Source: Lachnospiraceae bacterium
Lineage (GTDB): Bacteria > Bacillota > Clostridia > Lachnospirales > Lachnospiraceae
DNA length: 37,240 bases
NCBI GenBank assembly: GCA_015057005.1
Contig: SVFF01000017.1
Coordinates: 1 to 37,240 of the forward strand
Direction of reading: 5' to 3'
Shown: positions 7,752 through 16,037 of the stretch, in pieces
How positions within the stretch are numbered: the stretch's first letter is position 1
How the letters are laid out: every line of letters starts with the position of its first letter
The notes under the pieces: generated by a model
Database searches by the model: none
Seen by the model: the letters and a program-made list of their open reading frames with translations, nothing else
What the model was told of the DNA's origin: nothing
Program-made: the position numbers and the translations under genes

Positions 7752-9275
7752 ATGTCGGAGGAATTATTCCGCATGGAGGGCATCAGCAAAAGCTTTCCGG
7801 GGGTAAAGGCGCTGGATAAGGTTTCGCTTAAGGTGAATAAGGGCGAGGTGTTGGGGCTGGTAGGTGAGAACGGTGCCGGCAAATCCACCCTTATGAAAAT
7901 ACTTTCCGGTGTATACCGGGCAGACGAAGGGGAAATCTTCATTGAGGGCAAAAAAGTAGTCATAGATTCTGTGGCCAAAGCCCATGAATTGGGCATCAGC
8001 ATCATCATGCAGGAACTGAATATGTGTGGACATCTGAGTGTGGCGGACAATATTTTTATCGGGCGGGCCCACAAAAAGGGTCTTTTGATTGATGACAGGC
8101 AGATGCATCGGGAAGCCCGGAAGATTTTGGATGATCTGGGCATCAGGCTGTCCACTTACGACAGAGTGGGGAGTTTAAGTGTAGCAAAACAACAGATGGT
8201 GGAGATTGCCAAGGCCATCAGTTTCAACTCCGGGATTCTGGTGCTGGATGAGCCGACTGCCACTTTGACGGAGCGTGAGATCGATCAGCTTTTCGGTATC
8301 ATTAACCGCCTGAAGGAAAAAGGCGTGGGAATGGTGTACATTTCCCATCGCATGGCGGAACTTTCGCGGATTTGTGAACGGGTGACCGTGATCCGCGACG
8401 GACAATACATAGGCACGCGCAATTTAGAGGATATTACCATGGATGAACTGGTCAGCATGATCGTGGGCCGTTCCTTGGAGGACAAATATCCTAAGTATAA
8501 AAGAAACATCGGGGAAGTGGTCCTGGAAGCCAGGAATGTGCGCAGAGGCACCAAGGTCAATGCGGATTATTTTTGTGTGAGAAAAGGGGAGATTTTAGGC
8601 ATAGCCGGCCTGGTAGGTGCCGGGCGTACAGAACTTATGCGGTGTATTTTCGGTGCAGACAAGCCGGACAGTATGGAGCTTTGGATTGACGGTAAGCCAG
8701 TGAGGATCAAGTCCGTGATCCAGGCGATCAGGCACGGCATCGGCTATGCTACCGAGGATCGCAAACGGGACGGACTGGCGCTGGGGCTGGACGTAAAGTA
8801 CAACACCAACATGGCACATCTGGCGGAATTGTCCAGGATGGGCTTTATCAATGATAAGGCCGGCGCGGAAAATGCAGAGAAGTATGTAAAACTTCTTAGG
8901 ACCAAGACTCCGGGTATCCATCAGCTGTGCAGAAATTTGTCCGGCGGCAATCAACAGAAAGTGGTTCTGGCAAAATGGCTTTGCAATGATGTGAAAGTCC
9001 TGATTGTGGATGAGCCTACCAGGGGAATTGATGTAGGTGCAAAATTTGAGGTTTATGAGCTTTTCAACAAACTCAGTGAGCAGGGCGTGGCAATCATTAT
9101 GATTTCCTCGGAACTTCCGGAGATTCTCGGAATGAGCGACCGGATACTTGTGATCCATCAGGGGGAGATCAACGGGGAACTGGATGCAAAGACGGCCACC
9201 CAGGAACAGATTCTGTATCTGGCAGCCGGCTATAACAGGCTGGAAGGAAAAGTACAGCAGAAAGGGGCAGTATAA
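7752..9275 (+). CDS. Sugar ABC transporter, double ATP-binding protein (MglA/RbsA type)
   Basis: A 507-residue protein with two fused ABC domains, which powers import of a monosaccharide. Domain 1: Walker A GENGAGKST near residue 40, the family's variant signature LSVAKQQMVEIAKA, Walker B ILVLDEPTATLT. Domain 2: degenerate Walker A GLVGAGRTE, signature LSGGNQQKVVLAKWL, Walker B LIVDEPTRGIDVG. This arrangement is typical of the galactose/ribose/xylose family. ATG 7752 has GGAGGAAAG directly upstream; an in-frame extension to 7692 lacks a ribosome binding site. The stop overlaps the permease start (TAATG). The substrate cannot be told from sequence. Confidence 0.93.
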   Translation: MSEELFRMEGISKSFPGVKALDKVSLKVNKGEVLGLVGENGAGKSTLMKILSGVYRADEGEIFIEGKKVVIDSVAKAHELGISIIMQELNMCGHLSVADNIFIGRAHKKGLLIDDRQMHREARKILDDLGIRLSTYDRVGSLSVAKQQMVEIAKAISFNSGILVLDEPTATLTEREIDQLFGIINRLKEKGVGMVYISHRMAELSRICERVTVIRDGQYIGTRNLEDITMDELVSMIVGRSLEDKYPKYKRNIGEVVLEARNVRRGTKVNADYFCVRKGEILGIAGLVGAGRTELMRCIFGADKPDSMELWIDGKPVRIKSVIQAIRHGIGYATEDRKRDGLALGLDVKYNTNMAHLAELSRMGFINDKAGAENAEKYVKLLRTKTPGIHQLCRNLSGGNQQKVVLAKWLCNDVKVLIVDEPTRGIDVGAKFEVYELFNKLSEQGVAIIMISSELPEILGMSDRILVIHQGEINGELDAKTATQEQILYLAAGYNRLEGKVQQKGAV

Positions 9276-10408
9276 TGGAGATTGCAAAAACGATGAAGAA
9301 AGAAAAAGAGCGAACAGTCATTTTCGGCAGACTGAATGCGGCTACCAGACGAGCAGTTTTTTCAGTAGTAATTTTGATCGCACTATTTGTACTGTTTGCA
9401 GTACTGCAGCCGGATAAGTTTCTGGATTCCAGGAATCTGCAAAATCTTTTGCAGCAGATTGTTACATATACCATCATCGGCTGCGGACTGACCTTCTGCC
9501 TGGTCTGCGGGGGAAATGATCTGTCCGCAGGTGCGTCCATGGCCTTGTCCGGCATTATTATGGTAAGGCTTCTGATTGCAGGACTTCCTTTGTGGGTGTG
9601 TATTATTCTATGTCTGATGATGGGCATTATGACCGGTATCATGAATGGTTTCTTTATTGAAATTCTGGGTGTTGTTCCCTTTGTGGCCACTTTAGCCACC
9701 CAATGGGTCTACCGGGGCATGGCCAATGTGCTGGTAAACGGTGCACCGGTATATACCACCAACATTCCTTCCGAAAGCGTGCAGAAGCAGTTTTACATTC
9801 TGGGAGGCGGCAGGATGGGCGGTGACGGGCTTCCTTACAGTGTTATCATTACTTTGGTATACGCTGTGATCCTGGGAATTGTGCTGGCCAAGAGCCGGAT
9901 CGGCAGACAAATCTACGCCTGCGGCTCCAACCTGGAGGCGGCAAAACTCTCCGGCATCAATGCGGTAAAGACCAGAATGTTTGCATATTGTATCTCCGGC
10001 CTCTCTGCAGCCATCTGCGGTATTCTGGTGGCTTCCCGATTGTCCAGTGCCCAGCCCACAGCCGGCAACGGTTATGAGATGGAAGCCATCGCAGCCTCTG
10101 TATTGGGCGGCATCTCCATTCTTGGCGGAGAAGGTACTATTTTAAACACCATTATCGGTGCGCTGATGATGGGCGTTATCAGGAACGGTTTGAACCTAAA
10201 CGGTGTCAACTCGTTCTGGCAGCAGGTTATCGTGGGACTGATCCTTTTGGTAGCAGTGGCGTCTCAGACTGCGAACAGAGGAGGGAACATTGATAATATA
10301 AAACGAAAGATGATGGTGTGGTTCAAGGCAAGAACCGCTGCATTGAAAAAACGAATCCAAAACAGAAATATGTTTCAGAAAAAAGTGCCCCGTAAAAGGA
10401 ACGTTTGA
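9275..10408 (+). CDS. Sugar ABC transporter permease (MglC/RbsC type)
   Basis: A 377-residue polytopic membrane protein of the branched-chain/ribose-type permease family. About eight to ten hydrophobic segments are visible between residues 28 and 330. Landmarks: GLTFCLVCGGNDLSAGASMA early on, YACGSNLEAAKLSGINAVKT (the cytoplasmic loop that contacts the ATPase), and EMEAIAASVLGGISILGGEG. It ends in an unusual basic tail of about 45 residues (KRKMMVWFKARTAALKKR and on) that is longer than in typical members. It starts inside the stop codon of the ATPase gene. A short hairpin lies before the binding protein gene. Confidence 0.92.
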   Translation: MEIAKTMKKEKERTVIFGRLNAATRRAVFSVVILIALFVLFAVLQPDKFLDSRNLQNLLQQIVTYTIIGCGLTFCLVCGGNDLSAGASMALSGIIMVRLLIAGLPLWVCIILCLMMGIMTGIMNGFFIEILGVVPFVATLATQWVYRGMANVLVNGAPVYTTNIPSESVQKQFYILGGGRMGGDGLPYSVIITLVYAVILGIVLAKSRIGRQIYACGSNLEAAKLSGINAVKTRMFAYCISGLSAAICGILVASRLSSAQPTAGNGYEMEAIAASVLGGISILGGEGTILNTIIGALMMGVIRNGLNLNGVNSFWQQVIVGLILLVAVASQTANRGGNIDNIKRKMMVWFKARTAALKKRIQNRNMFQKKVPRKRNV

Positions 10409-10415
10409 AAGAGAA

Positions 10416-10444
10416 AGACTCTATAAAAGAAGTGAAAAGAGTCT
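10416..10444 (+). other. Small hairpin between permease and binding protein genes
   Basis: AGACTCT (10416-10422) pairs with AGAGTCT (10438-10444) around a 15-base A-rich loop. No T run follows. It may shape segmental mRNA stability so that the binding protein is made in excess; this is inference. Confidence 0.35.
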
Positions 10445-10478
10445 AAGGTTTTCCGCAAAAAAATCAGGAGGAGAATGG

Positions 10479-11606
10479 ATGAAAAAGTTAACAGAAATGA
10501 AAGGTTTTAAGAAATGGGGCAAGGCGGCTGCAGCTATTTTGACAGCCACCATGCTTATGGGTCTGACAGCAGGGTGCGGTGAAAAAAAAGCAGCAGGGAC
10601 GCCGGGCACAGAAACAGCAGAAACCGGTGCAAAAGAAAGCAACGGCGGTGAAAGCGAAGCGGAGGGCAGTACAGTGGCAGATACTGTGGCAGACACCGGG
10701 GAAGAGAAGACCATCTATGTAATCGTAAAGGTGCTCGGCAACCAGTATTGGAGCGTATTACAGGCCGGCGCTGAGAAGGCAGGAGAGGATCTGGGCTGTA
10801 AGGTAGTGGTAGTCGGTACCGCACTGGAGTCCGATATTGAAGGCCAGCTGACCCTGCTGCAGAACGCTGTTTCAGCACAGGCTGACGGCATTGTGATCGC
10901 TCCCTTAGACAGTGTATCCCTGGATAAGCCTATCACAGAGGCTCACAATTCCTTTATTCCGGTAGTATTAGTAGATACCGTGATAAACAGCGACAATTAC
11001 AGCGCAGCACTTTTGACCAACAATGTAGCGGCTGGCAAGGCGGCTGCAGAAGAGCTTTTGGGCAGAATGCGAGAAGCGGGTATCTCTGAGGATGAGGAAT
11101 CCCAGGTGGCAATCCAGGTGGGTTCTACCGGCTCCCAGACCATCATTGACCGTGTAAAAGGCTTTAACGAGTATTGGGATGCCAACGCGCCCAAGGCCTG
11201 GACTGTTCTCAATGAGGACATCAAGGTAAACGAAGGCGACATCAGCAAGGCAGTAGGTTTCTGTCAGGATTTCCTGACTACTTACCCCAACCTGAAAGCA
11301 GTATTCGGACCTAACAACGGTTCTACAGTAGGCTTTGTAACCGGCCTTACTGAGGCACAGAGAAATGACATTATCATGGTCGGCTTTGATTTCTCCGCAG
11401 AGATCGAGACCATGATCCGCAGCGGTGAGTACAACGTGGCTTCTGTAGTACAGAGACAGTACTTCATGGGCTATGACGGTGTAAAGACTGCTCTGGAGCT
11501 TGCAAACGGCGGCTCTGTAGCTGAAAAGAACATTGATACCGGTGTTGTGCTGGTAGACAGTGACAATGTGGATTCGGAAGAAGTGCAGGGTATCATCAAT
11601 CCCTGA
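10479..11606 (+). CDS. Sugar ABC transporter substrate-binding lipoprotein
   Basis: A 375-residue periplasmic-binding-type lipoprotein. Signal: basic start, hydrophobic stretch AAAAILTATMLMGLTAGC with lipobox LTAGC and lipidated Cys33. A Gly/Glu/Thr-rich linker (about 34-80) carries it away from the membrane. The sugar-binding domain follows (KTIYVIVKVLGNQYWS, NAVSAQADGIVIAPLDS, VLVDTVINSDNY, VAIQVGSTGSQT, AVFGPNNGSTVGF), as in the ribose/galactose-binding type-1 fold with two lobes. ATG 10479 follows AGGAGG at 10467-10472. It is the last gene of the importer operon, before the terminator at 11619-11648. Confidence 0.93.
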   Translation: MKKLTEMKGFKKWGKAAAAILTATMLMGLTAGCGEKKAAGTPGTETAETGAKESNGGESEAEGSTVADTVADTGEEKTIYVIVKVLGNQYWSVLQAGAEKAGEDLGCKVVVVGTALESDIEGQLTLLQNAVSAQADGIVIAPLDSVSLDKPITEAHNSFIPVVLVDTVINSDNYSAALLTNNVAAGKAAAEELLGRMREAGISEDEESQVAIQVGSTGSQTIIDRVKGFNEYWDANAPKAWTVLNEDIKVNEGDISKAVGFCQDFLTTYPNLKAVFGPNNGSTVGFVTGLTEAQRNDIIMVGFDFSAEIETMIRSGEYNVASVVQRQYFMGYDGVKTALELANGGSVAEKNIDTGVVLVDSDNVDSEEVQGIINP

Positions 11607-11618
11607 TAAAAGTGTAAA

Positions 11619-11648
11619 CAAAAAACTGCCTCCCGGGGCAGTTTTTTC
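11619..11648 (+). terminator. Terminator of the sugar importer operon
   Basis: AAAAAACTGCC (11620-11630) and GGCAGTTTTTT (11637-11647) form an 11-bp stem with a 6-base loop, ending in a T run. Confidence 0.92.
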
Positions 11649-11715
11649 GTGCACTTTTTTGAAATTGTCCTGTAAATTTTTTCGCAAATTACTCAAAATT
11701 TTATGAAAAATTTCC

Positions 11716-11744
11716 TTGCCATATTCTGGATTTGTTGTTATAAT
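11716..11744 (+). promoter_or_regulatory. Promoter of ppdK
   Basis: TTGCCA (11716-11721), 17-base spacer, TATAAT (11739-11744) preceded by TGT, giving an extended -10. This is close to the sigma-A consensus. The 5' leader would be about 85 bases. Confidence 0.8.
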
Positions 11745-11835
11745 ATTGGGGCGCTAGTCACGGCATATGGGGGTCGTGATAGGGTGGGTTTACAATTTTT
11801 GTCATAAAAAATACAAACAAAAGGAGACAAAATGC

Positions 11836-14466
11836 ATGAAGAAATGGGTCTATAAGTTTAAAGACGGCAATGCAAACATGAGAAACCTGCTCGGCGGAAA
11901 AGGTGCTAACCTCGCAGAAATGACTAGTTTAGGTTTACCTATTCCTCAGGGCTTCACCGTAACAACAGAGGCTTGTACTGATTACTATGCAAATGGTAAG
12001 CAGATTTCTGAGGAAATTAAGGAACAGATCTTCCAGAATATTGAAGATTTAGAAAATTTAATGGGCAAGAAGTTCGGTGATACCCAGGATCCCCTGCTGG
12101 TATCCGTTCGTTCCGGTGCGAGAGCATCCATGCCCGGTATGATGGATACCATCCTGAATCTGGGTCTGAATGACGTAGCTGTAGAGGGGTTCGCAGCTAA
12201 GACCGGCAATCCCAGATTTGCATACGATTCCTACCGTCGTTTCATTCAGATGTATTCCGACGTGGTTATGGAAGTTCCTAAGTCCTTTTTTGAGAAGATC
12301 ATTGACGAGATGAAAGAAGAGAAGGGTGTGCACTATGACACCGAGCTGACAGCTGCTGATCTGAAGGAGCTGGCAGAGAAGTTTAAAGCAGTTTATAAGA
12401 ATGCCATGAACGGTGAGGAGTTCCCTCAGGATCCCAAGGAGCAGCTGATGGGTGCTGTCAAGGCAGTATTCCGTTCCTGGGACAACCCCCGTGCTATCGT
12501 TTACAGGCGTATGAACGATATCCCCGGCGATTGGGGTACCGCTGTAAACGTACAGTGCATGGTATTTGGTAATAAGGGTGAGACCTCCGGTACCGGTGTT
12601 GCATTCACCCGTAATCCTTCCACCGGTGAGAAGGGCATCTACGGTGAGTACCTGATCAATGCTCAGGGCGAAGACGTAGTTGCAGGTGTCCGTACACCTC
12701 AGCCTATCTCCAAGCTGGCAGAGGATCTGCCTGAGTGCTATGAGAAGTTCATGGCTATCGCAAACAAGCTGGAAGAGCATTATCGCGACATGCAGGATAT
12801 GGAGTTCACCATTGAGGAGGGCAACCTGTACTTCCTGCAGACCAGAAACGGTAAGAGAACCGCTTCTGCAGCCATCAATATCGCATGTGACCTGGTTGAC
12901 GAAGGCAAGATCACTCCCGCAGAGGCAGTACAGCGTATCGAAGCTAAGTCCCTGGATCAGTTACTGCATCCCACTTTCGATGCAGCAGCTTTAAAGGCCG
13001 GCGAAGTGATCGGTTCTGCACTTCCCGCATCTCCCGGTGCAGCAGCAGGTAAGGTTTACTTTACCGCTGAGGACGCTAAGGCAGCCGGCAAGGGCGGCCG
13101 CGGTGAGAGAGTTATCCTGGTTCGTCTGGAGACCTCTCCTGAAGATATCGAAGGTATGCACGCAGCAGAGGGTATCCTGACTGTTCGCGGCGGTATGACC
13201 TCTCACGCAGCAGTAGTTGCACGTGGTATGGGTACATGTTGTGTATCCGGCTGCGGCGACATCAAGATCAACGAAGAAGAAAAGGTATTCTTCCTTGGCG
13301 GATACGAGTTCCACGAGGGTGATTACATTTCCTTAGACGGTTCCACCGGTAAGATCTACAAGGGCGACATTAAGACCGTTGAAGCTTCCGTAGGCGGCAA
13401 CTTCGGCCGTATCATGGAGTGGGCTGACAGCTTCAGAACCCTGAAGGTTCGTACCAACGCTGATACTCCCGAGGATACTCTGAATGCTGTTAAGCTGGGT
13501 GCAGAAGGTATCGGTCTTTGCCGTACCGAGCACATGTTCTTCGGTGAGGAGAGAATTCCCAAGATCCGTAAGATGATCCTTTCTGATACCGTAGAGCAGA
13601 GAGAAGCAGCACTGAACGAGCTGATCGTATTCCAGAAGGCTGACTTCAAGGCTATGTACGAGGCTCTGGAGGACAGACCGATGACTGTTCGTTATCTGGA
13701 TCCCCCTCTTCACGAGTTCGTTCCTACTGAGGAAGCTGATATTGCAGCACTGGCAGCAGATATGGGTCTTACAGTAGCTGATGTTAAGGCTAAATGTGAT
13801 GCTCTCCACGAGTTCAACCCTATGATGGGTCACAGAGGATGCCGTCTGGCAGTTACCTATCCTGAAATTGCAAGAATGCAGACCAGAGCAGTTATGGAAG
13901 CCGCTATCGAGGTTAGAAATGAGAAGGGCTTCAATGTAGTGCCCGAGATTATGATCCCTCTTGTTGGCGAAAAGAAAGAGCTGAAGTTTGTTAAGGATAT
14001 CGTTGTAGAAGTGGCAGAGGCAGTTAAGGCTGAGATGAACTCCGACATCGAGTATATCGTTGGTACCATGATCGAGATTCCCCGTGCAGCACTGACTGCA
14101 GACGCTATCGCAGAGGAGGCACAGTTCTTCTCCTTCGGTACAAACGACCTGACCCAGATGACCTTCGGTTTCTCCCGTGATGATGCCGGCAAATTCCTGG
14201 ATTCCTACTACCAGGCAAAGATTTACGAGTCCGATCCTTTCGCAAGACTGGACCAGAACGGTGTAGGTCAGCTGGTTAAGATTGCAGCAGAGAAGGGCCG
14301 CGCTACTCGTCCTGAGATCAAGCTCGGTATCTGCGGTGAGCATGGCGGAGATCCTTCCTCCATCGAGTTCTGCCACAAGATCGGCCTGAACTATGTATCC
14401 TGTTCTCCTTTCCGTGTGCCTATCGCAAGACTGGCAGCAGCACAGGCAGCGCTGAACAACAAGTAA
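11836..14466 (+). CDS. ppdK: Pyruvate, phosphate dikinase
   Basis: An 876-residue enzyme that interconverts pyruvate + ATP + Pi with phosphoenolpyruvate + AMP + PPi, used in many anaerobes in glycolysis or gluconeogenesis. N-terminal nucleotide-binding domain (MKKWVYKFKDG, LLGGKGANLAEM), central swivelling domain with phospho-accepting His457 in GGMTSHAAVVARGMG (the Clostridium symbiosum enzyme uses His455), and C-terminal PEP-binding TIM barrel ending GICGEHGGDP. Start 11836 has AAGGAGA at 11821-11827; an in-frame ATG at 11767 lies in the leader. Codon use is noticeably restricted (GGT, CGT, TTC, CTG preferred), which fits high expression. It is monocistronic. Confidence 0.97.
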   Translation: MKKWVYKFKDGNANMRNLLGGKGANLAEMTSLGLPIPQGFTVTTEACTDYYANGKQISEEIKEQIFQNIEDLENLMGKKFGDTQDPLLVSVRSGARASMPGMMDTILNLGLNDVAVEGFAAKTGNPRFAYDSYRRFIQMYSDVVMEVPKSFFEKIIDEMKEEKGVHYDTELTAADLKELAEKFKAVYKNAMNGEEFPQDPKEQLMGAVKAVFRSWDNPRAIVYRRMNDIPGDWGTAVNVQCMVFGNKGETSGTGVAFTRNPSTGEKGIYGEYLINAQGEDVVAGVRTPQPISKLAEDLPECYEKFMAIANKLEEHYRDMQDMEFTIEEGNLYFLQTRNGKRTASAAINIACDLVDEGKITPAEAVQRIEAKSLDQLLHPTFDAAALKAGEVIGSALPASPGAAAGKVYFTAEDAKAAGKGGRGERVILVRLETSPEDIEGMHAAEGILTVRGGMTSHAAVVARGMGTCCVSGCGDIKINEEEKVFFLGGYEFHEGDYISLDGSTGKIYKGDIKTVEASVGGNFGRIMEWADSFRTLKVRTNADTPEDTLNAVKLGAEGIGLCRTEHMFFGEERIPKIRKMILSDTVEQREAALNELIVFQKADFKAMYEALEDRPMTVRYLDPPLHEFVPTEEADIAALAADMGLTVADVKAKCDALHEFNPMMGHRGCRLAVTYPEIARMQTRAVMEAAIEVRNEKGFNVVPEIMIPLVGEKKELKFVKDIVVEVAEAVKAEMNSDIEYIVGTMIEIPRAALTADAIAEEAQFFSFGTNDLTQMTFGFSRDDAGKFLDSYYQAKIYESDPFARLDQNGVGQLVKIAAEKGRATRPEIKLGICGEHGGDPSSIEFCHKIGLNYVSCSPFRVPIARLAAAQAALNNK

Positions 14467-14505
14467 TTATTTAGAACCATTATTATTGGTTGTAATCTCT
14501 AAAAT

Positions 14506-14591
14506 AAAACAGCTCCCCGTCTTCTGATATGTACCCTCTTTACTGGACATCCAGTAAGGAGGGTACATATCACTGGCGAGGGAGCTGTTTT
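14506..14591. terminator. Large nested hairpin, bidirectional terminator
   Basis: The outer stem AAAACAGCTCCC (from 14506) pairs with GGGAGCTGTTTT (14580-14591), followed by GTTTTTA. Inside it lies a 21-bp stem (14526-14546 with 14551-14571, one G-T pair, 4-base loop ACAT). It separates convergent ppdK and the URO-D gene and carries A and T runs on both sides. The inner stem is far longer than termination needs. Confidence 0.8.
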
Positions 14592-14600
14592 GTTTTTATA

Positions 14601-15860
14601 TTATAAGGCATATTCGTTGGAGAGCCTGCGCATCACATCACACCATTCCCACAATGTTTTTGCACCCTTTTCCAAAGTGCCGATATCCTTCATGGCGAAC
14701 TCAACAGGAGTGCCGTATTGTTTGCAATAATCAAGAGTTAATCTTAAATCTGCTTCTGCAGCTTCGGGACTCCAGTTATATGCGAGCTGGGCCGGGTTGG
14801 GTTTTCCCAGGAAGATGTAGTCTTTTCCAAGCTCCTCCGCTGCACGTCTTCTGTCAAGTGACCAAGGGCTTATAGATACCTTTCTCACGTTAGGGAGTTT
14901 TTTGACGCAGTCCAGTTTGTCGTCAAGTCTTTCACAGCAGCCATAGTTTATGAGTCCGAATTTGGCATAAACTTTTTTGGCATAATCGATTTCGTATTCC
15001 TCAAACATTTCGGGCGATACAAAACCGAGGGGCTGTGCCTTTCCCTCGCTCCAAATATCAATTGTTCTGGGGCAATCCGGATTATAGCCTTCTCTCGGCA
15101 GCTGGTCGGTCCAGCCACCGGTGCAGTGAATTACGCTCTGTGGGTGACAGAGCAAGCCTTGTTTTTCAAGCTGGTCCACTTCAGATAAAAACATATCGGT
15201 CAACTTATTTATAAGTTTATGCATGAAGTCAGGCTTATCAATTAAATCCAATAATAAAGAATCCATACTCCGGTAACGGGAGATTGTGTCCCAAGGCTCA
15301 TACATAGGCGAATGGCCGTCCATTTCTACATTGAGAACACCTTCAAATGCTTCTTTGGCAATGGCTTCACGTCTGTCGGTTTCGTCCTTGTCCAACTTAA
15401 CAACAGGGAACCGGAGTTGGTCCACAGCTTCATCTGTCTTTAACAGATCGTAATATTTGTGGGCATATACTGCAACGTCGTTCTGTTTGGCAGCCGCTTC
15501 ATCTGTTACCAAAACATCTTCCTTTATATTGATTCCCAGGCCCAGTCCTGTAATGATTTTTGGTATACGGATTGTTGTTTCAAATACAAAGTCATCGCGC
15601 ATGTGATTCCATTTGTATATTCTTCTGCGCAGCATTTGTTCAAGCTCACGGCAAAAAGGGTCTTGACATCTTAATGTCAATTCATCCCCCACCTGCATTT
15701 CTGACCAGGGTATTTGATCAATAAAGAACATGGGCTGTACAGGTTGGAGATTATTGGATAAGATCCACTTTTGTTTTGTTTCCTCCTGCCAGGGCAGTGA
15801 GGCGATTTCAGCATATACACTACCGAGTTCATGGAGGATCATTTTATCATGTTTGTTCAT
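14601..15860 (-). CDS. URO-D / corrinoid methyltransferase-fold protein
   Basis: A 419-residue protein whose C-terminal two thirds looks like the uroporphyrinogen decarboxylase superfamily TIM barrel: VIHCTGGWTDQLPREGYN, KFGLINYGCCERLDDKLDCV, VRKVSISPWSLDRRRAAEEL, YIFLGKPNPAQLA. This superfamily includes true HemE and many corrinoid-dependent methyltransferases (MtaA-like). Cys residues in the GCCERL segment could be zinc ligands; this is inference. It is longer than HemE and no heme genes or corrinoid protein are nearby, so heme synthesis is unlikely. A methyl-transfer or catabolic role is more plausible. The start at 15860 is 9-10 bases from AAAGGGA. It is probably controlled by the adjacent LacI regulator. 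Confidence 0.75.
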   Translation of the reverse strand: MNKHDKMILHELGSVYAEIASLPWQEETKQKWILSNNLQPVQPMFFIDQIPWSEMQVGDELTLRCQDPFCRELEQMLRRRIYKWNHMRDDFVFETTIRIPKIITGLGLGINIKEDVLVTDEAAAKQNDVAVYAHKYYDLLKTDEAVDQLRFPVVKLDKDETDRREAIAKEAFEGVLNVEMDGHSPMYEPWDTISRYRSMDSLLLDLIDKPDFMHKLINKLTDMFLSEVDQLEKQGLLCHPQSVIHCTGGWTDQLPREGYNPDCPRTIDIWSEGKAQPLGFVSPEMFEEYEIDYAKKVYAKFGLINYGCCERLDDKLDCVKKLPNVRKVSISPWSLDRRRAAEELGKDYIFLGKPNPAQLAYNWSPEAAEADLRLTLDYCKQYGTPVEFAMKDIGTLEKGAKTLWEWCDVMRRLSNEYAL

Positions 15861-15930
15861 GTTATGCGTTCCCTTTCTGTTTTTTGACCTTCGCTTTATC
15901 TGTTTAGGATGTAAATTCTACAGATGATAA

Positions 15931-15964
15931 TTTACTTTAATGTTAACTTTAACGTTAAAGTAAA
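15931..15964. promoter_or_regulatory. LacI-type operator of the URO-D gene
   Basis: A perfect 16-base palindrome, ACTTTAACGTTAAAGT (15946-15961), has the central CG typical of LacI/GalR operators. A second half-site, TTTACTTTAA (15931-15940), is the inverse of TTAAAGTAAA (15955-15964), suggesting two overlapping sites. It lies between the promoter at 15975-16003 and the gene start. Confidence 0.85.
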
Positions 15965-15974
15965 TGCTTTCTAA

Positions 15975-16003
15975 AGTTTATCATCGGAGTATTGGTTTGT
16001 CAA
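15975..16003 (-). promoter_or_regulatory. Promoter of the URO-D gene
   Basis: On the minus strand TTGACA (complement of 15998-16003), 17-base spacer, TAAACT (complement of 15975-15980). The expected transcription start is about 15968, immediately before the operator, so a bound repressor would block initiation or early elongation. Confidence 0.65.
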
Positions 16004-16037
16004 GATTTCAAAAGGGAAATAGAAGGCAAACTGCAGG

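Noticed and set aside
11767..11835. N-terminal extension of PPDK from ATG 11767
   Set aside because: It has no ribosome binding site, adds residues not typical of the family, and lies in the leader just after the promoter.
13333..14376. Long antisense open frame (347 codons) opposite ppdK
   Set aside because: It is a mirror of the strongly biased codon use of ppdK, rich in Cys, His and Leu, with no recognisable domain or ribosome binding site.
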